DNA of 17,773 nt from JAVJUS01 sp040220455 (GTDB lineage Bacteria; Pseudomonadota; Alphaproteobacteria; DSM-16000; Inquilinaceae). The position numbers and the translations under genes are program-made. The notes under the pieces were generated by a model, which searched no databases, had not been told where the DNA came from, and was given only the letters and a program-made list of their open reading frames with translations. Shown here one piece after another: positions 13,114 to 17,773 of the stretch. The stretch lies in NCBI GenBank assembly GCA_040220455.1, contig JAVJUS010000147.1, positions 1 through 17,773 on the forward strand, given 5' to 3'. Position 1 is the first letter of the stretch. Each line of letters opens with the position of its first letter.

Positions 13114-13203
13114 CGTAGGTCGGTCGAGCGCCAGCGAGCCCGACGTCACTGGCGGTCGGGCCGGTTGGCGCCCGTCGGGTTCGCTTCGCTCAGCCGACCT
13201 ACG
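13114..13203. repeat. REP-like extended palindrome between convergent genes
   Basis: The left arm (13114-13145) begins CGTAGGTCGG and contains GAGCG...GCGAGCCCGACG. The right arm (13173-13203) is close to its reverse complement and ends CCGACCTACG. The outer 10 nt pair perfectly; the inner part pairs with a few mismatches around a 27-nt loop. The GTAGGTCGG...CTGAGCGAAGCGAACCCGAC style resembles intergenic REP-type palindromes dispersed in many proteobacterial genomes. It lies between the phosphoribosyltransferase stop and the OmpA-lipoprotein stop, the usual place for such elements. It may act as a transcription terminator or mRNA stabiliser. Confidence 0.75.
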
Positions 13204-13281
13204 TTTCTTCGCTACGCGAACTTCCACCAGCGACGGTTCCGCCCGCGCACCGCTGCGCAACCTACAAAGATGCCCGGCTCC

Positions 13282-13300
13282 GGGGGCGGAAGCCGCCCCC
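13282..13300 (-). terminator. Hairpin downstream of the OmpA-family lipoprotein gene
   Basis: GGGGGCGG (13282-13289) and CCGCCCCC (13293-13300) form a perfect 8-bp stem with a 3-nt loop. It lies 12 nt past the stop of the minus-strand gene. On that strand it is followed after a few bases by CATCTTTG rather than a clean T-run, so it is a plausible but not textbook terminator. Confidence 0.45.
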
Positions 13301-13312
13301 CCTGCGGCGACC

Positions 13313-14329
13313 TCAGCGGCGCAGGATCAGGTCGACGCGGCGGGCCTGGGGATCGGATCGGCCGTCGGGCATGCCCGCTTCCTCGCCGCGCCCCTCGACC
13401 GTGCCGATCGAGGCCGCGTCGACGCCCAGCGCCAGGAGCGCGTCGCGCACCGCGCCGGCGCGGCGTTCGGACAGGCGCTGGTTGGCGGCGGCGGAGCCGG
13501 CCGTGTCCGTCCGGCCGACGACATCGACCACCAGGTCGGTGGTCTCGAGGATGCCCGCGATCTCCTGCAGCGTGGAGCGTGAGGCCGTATCGATCTCCCG
13601 GCTGCCCGACCCGAAGAAGATCGTGATCGGCTGGTCGGCCGTGACCGCGGCCTGAAGCTCGCCCATCGCGGTGCGGTAGCGCTCCCGGCAGACGGCAGCG
13701 CCGTCGTCGTTCGCGCGGCGCGCGGCCTCCGCGTCGAGCCAGCAGTCGAACGAGGCCTGCGCGATCGCGGTGTTGCCGGGATCGGCCTGGCGCGCGCCGC
13801 GCAGCATCTGCAGCAGCAGCCGCGCATGGGCGGTGTCGAGCGCGCCCTTGCGCGTCAGCGGCAGATCGGCGGCGGGCGGGTAGTCGGGTTGGACGATCTC
13901 CCCGGCCGCGGCCCTTTCGGCCTTGGCGCGCATCGCCGCGGTGCGATCGCTGCCCAGGGCGTCGAGCCGGTCGGCGAAGCCGGAATACTCCTCCGCCAGC
14001 GCGGCGGTGAAGGCGGGCGCTTCCGGGATGCCGGAGGACGGGTCCTGCGCGCCGTCGCCCGTCCGGCCGAGGTCGGTGTCGACCGTCGCCGCCGTGCCCG
14101 CGTCGCCTGCCTCGGGCATGCCGCCGCTGTTCGCGTCGCCACCGGTCATGTCGCCGCCGGGCGCGGTTCCCGCCGGCGCGGTCTCCGCCGGGACGGCTTC
14201 GTCGTCGCCGAGGCCGAGGGCGGACAGCCCCGGCACCTGCATGCCGCAGCCGGCCAGGAACAGGGCCGCCACGAGGGAGACGCCCCGGGAGGCGCCCCGG
14301 GCGGCGAAGTAGGTCGAACGCAGGATCAT
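13313..14329 (-). CDS. OmpA-family peptidoglycan-associated lipoprotein
   Basis: A 338-aa protein starting at ATG 14329 (GAGG upstream). It begins MILRSTYFAARGASRGVSLVAALFLAGC, a lipoprotein signal with lipobox L25-A-G-C28. A low-complexity Ala/Gly/Asp/Thr linker covers about 36-105. A helical middle domain (about 110-220) includes LAEEYSGFADRLDALGSDR and ASFDCWLDAEAA. A C-terminal OmpA domain (about 228-338) has ITIFFGSGSREID, VVGRTDTAGSAAANQRLSERRAGAV and ARRVDLILRR. The NxxLSxxRAxxV peptidoglycan-binding signature is present. Role: outer-membrane lipoprotein holding the cell wall. The middle domain with FDCW matches alphaproteobacterial OmpA lipoproteins as I recall them. Starting at 14446 would put 39 non-signal residues in front, so the later ATG is preferred. 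Confidence 0.93.
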   Translation of the reverse strand: MILRSTYFAARGASRGVSLVAALFLAGCGMQVPGLSALGLGDDEAVPAETAPAGTAPGGDMTGGDANSGGMPEAGDAGTAATVDTDLGRTGDGAQDPSSGIPEAPAFTAALAEEYSGFADRLDALGSDRTAAMRAKAERAAAGEIVQPDYPPAADLPLTRKGALDTAHARLLLQMLRGARQADPGNTAIAQASFDCWLDAEAARRANDDGAAVCRERYRTAMGELQAAVTADQPITIFFGSGSREIDTASRSTLQEIAGILETTDLVVDVVGRTDTAGSAAANQRLSERRAGAVRDALLALGVDAASIGTVEGRGEEAGMPDGRSDPQARRVDLILRR

Positions 14330-14415
14330 CGGGGCCTCGCGGTTCCGATCGCGGCGGTCGCCGGCCGGTCCGGTGCGAGGACGGGACGCGCCCGCCCGGC
14401 CGGCCGGCGGGTGGG

Positions 14416-15390
14416 TCAGATCCACCCGCGGCGTCGGAAGTACCATAAAGGCACGGCCGCCGACAGCACCATAGCCGCCAGGGCCGCCGGATAGCCCCAG
14501 ACCCGGCCCAGCTCCGGCATGACCTCGAAGTTCATGCCGTAGATGCTGGCGATCAGGGTCGGCGGCAAGAAAGCGGTCGCTGCGATGGTGAACCCCTTGG
14601 TCAGGTTGTTGGCGTCGGCGCCGATCAGGCCGAGCGCGGCGTCGAGCAGCATGGCCGTGCGCTGGGTCTGGTAGTCGGCATAGTCGGTGATCGAGCGCAC
14701 GTCGCGCGTCGCGGTCTTCAGACGCTGGCGCTGGTCGGCACTCATCGTCGGACCGCTGGCCGTCAGAAAGCCGATCATCCGCCCGATCCAGCCCAGGCTG
14801 TCGCGGAGCTGGCCGATCAGCTCGCCCGCCCGGCCCAGGCTCGACAGGGTGGCGGCGCGGTCGGGCCGGCGCCGCGGACCCGTCGCCGACGGGTCCGGGA
14901 AGAGCGTGCGCGAGGCGCCGTCGAGCCGGCCGGCGACCACCTCCAAGATGTCGGCGGCACGATCGACAATGGCTTCCAGGAGAGCGATCAGCGTCTCCAG
15001 CGGGTCCAGGGCGACGCGCTCGCCCCGCTCGGCCAGGGCTTCGACGCTCTTGAGTGGCCGCGGCTCATGATGGCGAAGGGTCACGAGGGCGTCCGGCGTG
15101 AGCGCGAAGGTCACGCCGTCGAGCACGGGGCGGTCGGACTCCGCATCGGCCAGGATCGGCACCGTCATGGTCAGCAGCGGCGGATCGGCGACGAATCGGC
15201 TCGACGCCTCGATCTCGCGCCGCTCGGCCGTGCCGGGCAAGGGATGGCCGAGCGTGGCGCCGACCGCCGCCAGCTCCGCCGGGTCGGGCTGGAACAGGTC
15301 GATCCAGGCGGCGCCGGCGGGCACGGATTCGCCGGTCGCCAGCGGTGTCGCGACGATCCGGCCGCCGGCGCGGGCGTAGGCGGTGATCAT
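14416..15390 (-). CDS. corA: CorA-family divalent metal channel
   Basis: A 324-aa protein, normal CorA length. There is an N-terminal alpha/beta cytoplasmic domain (AWIDLFQPDPAELAAVGATLG; VTFALTPDALVTLRHHEPRPL) and a long stalk helix region (about 160-260, with RLKTATRDVRSITDYADYQTQR). Two C-terminal TMs follow, the first ending in the defining YGMN motif (284-287, in SIYGMNFEVMPEL) and the second at about 296-316, with a basic FRRRGWI tail. Role: pentameric inner-membrane channel for Mg2+ or related ions (Co2+, Ni2+, Zn2+ in some members). The ATG at 15390 overlaps the stop of the upstream MFS gene (ATGA, 15387-15390), so the two are translationally coupled. The ion cannot be told from the sequence. 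Confidence 0.95.
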   Translation of the reverse strand: MITAYARAGGRIVATPLATGESVPAGAAWIDLFQPDPAELAAVGATLGHPLPGTAERREIEASSRFVADPPLLTMTVPILADAESDRPVLDGVTFALTPDALVTLRHHEPRPLKSVEALAERGERVALDPLETLIALLEAIVDRAADILEVVAGRLDGASRTLFPDPSATGPRRRPDRAATLSSLGRAGELIGQLRDSLGWIGRMIGFLTASGPTMSADQRQRLKTATRDVRSITDYADYQTQRTAMLLDAALGLIGADANNLTKGFTIAATAFLPPTLIASIYGMNFEVMPELGRVWGYPAALAAMVLSAAVPLWYFRRRGWI

Positions 15391-16658
15391 GGCGCGGTCT
15401 CCGGCCCGCGCGGCGCGCCCGGCCGGACCGCCCAGAGCCAGGCGGCGACGGTGAGCAGGACCATCAGCCCCAGCGCGATGCGGTGGCCAGCCGGATCGCC
15501 GGCGGTTCCCGCCGCGCCCGGAACGAGTCCGATCACGACGCCGAGGCCGGCCTGCGCGGCGAAGGCGGCGGTGAAGGCGAGCAGGTTCAGCGCGGTGTTG
15601 GCGCGGCCCGCCATGGCGGCGGGGAAGGACTGGCTGAGCACCGTGTAGCCCAGGATCGAGGCGGTCGATAGAAACACGAAGACCGGCCACTGAACCGCCG
15701 GCGCCGTGCCGACGCCGAAGGCGCCGGGCAGCGCGATGGCCGCGGCGTTGAGGCAGAACAGGGCGGCGAAGGCGATCGAGACGGTCAGCGGCCGGATGCC
15801 GGCGCGGCTCAGCCGCTCGGCCAGCAGACCGACCGCCGAATAGCCCAGGATCATCGCGATGCCCATGGACTGCAGGATATCGGCCACCGCCGTCCTGTCG
15901 AGGCCGTCGACCTCCGCCAGCCAGGGCGCAGTCCAGAGGCCCTGATAGGCCATGTGGCCCGCCTGGATCATCACCGTCAGCGGCGCCAGGCGCCAGAAGA
16001 AGCGGCTGGCGAAGATCGCGCCCAGCCCGGCCACCTGCTCGCGCAGGCGCGCCGGGCGCGTGCCGTCGCCGGTCGGCTCCGGCACCGCCAGCCAGATATA
16101 GGCCGCGGCGAGGACGGTCAGCCCGGCGAGCAGGCGGAACACGCCGCGCCAGTCCGTCAGCTCCAGCAGGGCGGCCACCGGGGTCGTCGCGGCCACCGCG
16201 CCCAGCCCGCCGCAGGCCAGGATCAGGCCGTTGACGAGGGGCAGCCGGTCGCGCGGCCACCACAGGACCGCGTTCTTGAACGCCGCCATCAGGCAGGCCG
16301 AGACGCCGAGCCCGATCAACGCCCGCGCCGCGGTCAGCCCGGCCAGGCTGTCGGCGAGCGAGAAGGCGAGCGCGCCGGCCGCCGCGACCACCAGCAGCCC
16401 CGCCTCCACCCGGCGCGGGCCGTAGCGGTCGAGCAGCAGGCCCAGCGGAATCTGGAAGGCGGCGAACGCGACGAAGTAGGCGCTGGTCAGCAGGCCCAGC
16501 CCGGCCGCGTCGGTTCCCACCGCCGCCGCCAGGTCGTCGGCGATGACCGCGTTGACGGTGCGAAAGACGTAGCTGACCAGGTAGCCCAGCGCGAACGGCA
16601 GGAAGATCCGGAAGGCCGTCCGCGCCACGGGCCGCCCGGCGATGTCGGCAACGGTCAC
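15387..16658 (-). CDS. Major facilitator superfamily transporter
   Basis: A 423-aa protein with about 12 hydrophobic segments. MFS motif A after TM2 is GLLLDRYGPRRV, and the N-terminus FRIFLPFALGYLVSYVFRTVNAVIADDLA is typical of the group. TM4-5 carries GLGVSACLMAAFKNAVLWWPRDRLPLVNG, in the style of sugar-phosphate/organic-anion antiporters and NarK-like MFS members. Role: inner-membrane secondary transporter; substrate unknown. The start is a GTG at 16658 with GGAG about 11 nt upstream, a rather wide spacing; no better ATG is present before TM1. Its stop overlaps the corA-like start, suggesting the two act together or at least are co-expressed. Confidence 0.92.
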   Translation of the reverse strand: MTVADIAGRPVARTAFRIFLPFALGYLVSYVFRTVNAVIADDLAAAVGTDAAGLGLLTSAYFVAFAAFQIPLGLLLDRYGPRRVEAGLLVVAAAGALAFSLADSLAGLTAARALIGLGVSACLMAAFKNAVLWWPRDRLPLVNGLILACGGLGAVAATTPVAALLELTDWRGVFRLLAGLTVLAAAYIWLAVPEPTGDGTRPARLREQVAGLGAIFASRFFWRLAPLTVMIQAGHMAYQGLWTAPWLAEVDGLDRTAVADILQSMGIAMILGYSAVGLLAERLSRAGIRPLTVSIAFAALFCLNAAAIALPGAFGVGTAPAVQWPVFVFLSTASILGYTVLSQSFPAAMAGRANTALNLLAFTAAFAAQAGLGVVIGLVPGAAGTAGDPAGHRIALGLMVLLTVAAWLWAVRPGAPRGPETAP

Positions 16659-16704
16659 GGCCGGTTCGCTCCGAAAGCGTCGATCGGGCGCGCAGGGCTA
16701 CCCG

Positions 16705-16727
16705 GGGCGCGCGAGTGAAGCGCGCCC
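16705..16727 (-). terminator. Hairpin between the acyl carrier protein gene and the MFS gene
   Basis: GGGCGCGC (16705-16712) and GCGCGCCC (16720-16727) form a perfect 8-bp stem with a 7-nt loop in the 115-nt gap. It could end the E2-ACP transcript, but no T-run follows on the minus strand, and it also lies in the likely promoter/leader area of the MFS gene. Confidence 0.35.
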
Positions 16728-16773
16728 GGCCGGACGATGCAAGGGGGCGTCCCGGGACGGCCCGGGCGCCGAG

Positions 16774-17022
16774 TCAGGCCGGCGTCTTCGCCGCCATGTA
16801 GTCGACCACCCGGTCGAGCGTGGTCAGTTCGGCCGCGTCGGCCTCCGGGATGGCGACGCCCAGGCGCTGGTGCAGGGCGGCGACGATGTTGAGGAAGTCC
16901 ATGCTGTCGAGCTCGAGCTCCTCGCGCAGGTCGGCGTCGCCGGCCACGCTCTCGATCCCGCAGCCCGGGGCGACGGAATCGATGACCTCGATGACGATGG
17001 GTCGGATACGGTCGGGTGTCAT
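16774..17022 (-). CDS. Discrete acyl carrier protein
   Basis: An 82-aa protein, acyl-carrier size. Family pattern: MTPDRIRPIVIEVIDSVAP, then DADLREELELDSMDFLNIVAALHQRLGVAIPE. The phosphopantetheine attachment serine is S40 in LDSMDF, and the acidic helix II follows. The ATG at 17022 overlaps the stop of the E2 gene (ATGA, 17019-17022), with GGAG in the end of that gene as ribosome site. A housekeeping AcpP has a DSLD motif and usually sits among fab genes. This one has DSMD and lies beside a 2-oxoacid dehydrogenase E2, so it is a specialised carrier, probably accepting or delivering an acyl group in that pathway (inference). Confidence 0.93.
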   Translation of the reverse strand: MTPDRIRPIVIEVIDSVAPGCGIESVAGDADLREELELDSMDFLNIVAALHQRLGVAIPEADAAELTTLDRVVDYMAAKTPA

Positions 17023-17773
17023 AGGGCCTCCGGGCTCTGCAGCAGCTTGTCGATCTCGGCGAGGAACAGCCCTCCGGCGCGCCCGTCGCTGACCCGGTGG
17101 TCGGCGGCGAGCGTCGCGGTCAGGCGCGGGCGGATGGCGACGGCCTCGCCCCGACCGTCCGGTCCCGTCACCGGCACGACCTTGCGCACCGGCTTGCCGA
17201 AGCCGATCAAGGCGACCTGGGGCGGGTAGATGACGCCGTAGACGGTCTCGACCCCGCGCTCGCCCAGCGCCGTGACCGTCACCGTCGGATCCGACAGCTC
17301 GGAGGACCGCAGGCCGCCGGAGCGGACCCGCGCCACCAGGTCCTTCAGCGCCGCCATCAGGGCGTCGAGCGACAGGGTGTCGGCATCATGGATCGCCGGG
17401 GCGATCAGCCCGCCGCCGCGGATCGCCACGGCCGTGCCCATGTGGACGCGATCGGACGGGGTGAAGCCGTCGGGGCCGTGGAAGCCGTTGAACTGCGGCA
17501 TGCGTTTCAGGGCCTGCGCGGTGGCCTTCATGGTGAGGACCCCGGGCAGCAGCCGGTCGGCCGGCTCGCGCTCGGCGTTGAGGGCGGCCAGATGGGCGTC
17601 GGCCGCGCTCAGGTCGATCTCGGTGGCGAGGTAGTAGTGCGGGATCTCGCGCTTGGACTTGGCCATCGCCGCGGCTATCGCCTTGCGCATCTCCGCCATG
17701 TCGAGGCCCCGGCCGCGCGCGGGCGCTTTCGCGGCCGCTGGCGCCGGCGCGGCGTTTGGTGCCGTCTCGGCGG
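17019..17773 (-). CDS. 2-Oxoacid dehydrogenase E2 acyltransferase, catalytic domain (5' end missing)
   Basis: The frame is open from the right edge (about 251 residues visible). An Ala/Pro linker (ETAPNAAPAPAAAKAPARGR) leads into the E2 catalytic domain: MAEMRKAIAAAMAKSKREIPHYYL, GTAVAIRGGGLIAPAIHDADTLSL, a VTVTALGERGVETVYGVIYPPQVALIGFG block, and the catalytic DHRVSDG motif near the C-terminus. An internal ATG at 17699 is not the true start, because the linker upstream is typical of a lipoyl-domain/linker/catalytic layout. Known: E2 transfers an acyl group from lipoamide to CoA. The usual FTISNLG is here VTVTALGERG, a variant subgroup. The missing N-terminus should hold the lipoyl and E1/E3-binding domains. 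It is coupled to the acyl carrier protein gene. Confidence 0.93.
   Translation of the reverse strand, partial: AETAPNAAPAPAAAKAPARGRGLDMAEMRKAIAAAMAKSKREIPHYYLATEIDLSAADAHLAALNAEREPADRLLPGVLTMKATAQALKRMPQFNGFHGPDGFTPSDRVHMGTAVAIRGGGLIAPAIHDADTLSLDALMAALKDLVARVRSGGLRSSELSDPTVTVTALGERGVETVYGVIYPPQVALIGFGKPVRKVVPVTGPDGRGEAVAIRPRLTATLAADHRVSDGRAGGLFLAEIDKLLQSPEAL

Noticed and set aside
13219..13231. GAACTTCCACCAG, which resembles GGACTTCCACCAG near 12989 at the end of the phosphoribosyltransferase gene.
   Set aside because: The match is too short and isolated to support a repeat or attachment site.
13313..14446. Upstream start at 14446 for the OmpA-family lipoprotein.
   Set aside because: It would place 39 Pro/Arg-rich residues before a standard lipoprotein signal that begins at the ATG at 14329.

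Overview
The window is very GC-rich (about 70% or more by eye), with dense genes, many ATGA/GTGA start-stop overlaps and strong G/C third-position bias. Gene content fits an alphaproteobacterium, probably Rhodospirillales-like: a PodJ-like Sel1/peptidoglycan-binding protein, an OmpA lipoprotein with a long alpha-type middle region, an intracellular polyhydroxyalkanoate depolymerase, and a Fur-type box in front of a PiuC-type hydroxylase. The taxonomic call is inference only. I see no rRNA, tRNA, CRISPR array, transposase or phage gene.

Layout. (1) 1-1779, plus strand: the C-terminal part of a membrane-anchored Sel1/peptidoglycan-binding protein, cut by the left edge. (2) 8472 down to 1811, minus strand: a tightly packed run in the order GspE-type ATPase, GspF-type platform protein, PilM/PilN-like (GspL/MshI-like) protein, PilO/GspM-like protein, PilP/MshK-like lipoprotein, and an ABC-transporter ATPase. 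This is the inner-membrane half of a type IV pilus/type II secretion/MSHA-like machine. No secretin, pseudopilin or prepilin peptidase is present in the window. A 34-bp palindrome lies directly before the first gene.

(3) 8603-10394: an iron-linked divergent pair. A PiuC-type Fe(II)/2-oxoglutarate hydroxylase (minus) and an exported Glu-Gly-repeat protein (plus) are separated by a near-perfect Fur-like inverted repeat. (4) 10492-13060: a glycine-zipper lipoprotein (minus), then an intracellular PHA/PHB depolymerase and a phosphoribosyltransferase (plus).

(5) 13114-13300: a REP-like palindrome and a hairpin between convergent genes. (6) 14329 down to 13313: an OmpA-family lipoprotein. (7) 16658 down to 14416: an MFS transporter translationally coupled to a CorA-type metal channel. 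(8) Right edge to 16774: the catalytic part of a 2-oxoacid dehydrogenase E2 acyltransferase coupled to a discrete acyl carrier protein.

The parts most worth attention are the pilus/secretion-like operon ending in an orphan ABC ATPase, the Fur-controlled PiuC/Glu-Gly-protein pair, and the E2-ACP pair. Three genes also carry in-frame short tandem repeats that could vary in length between strains.
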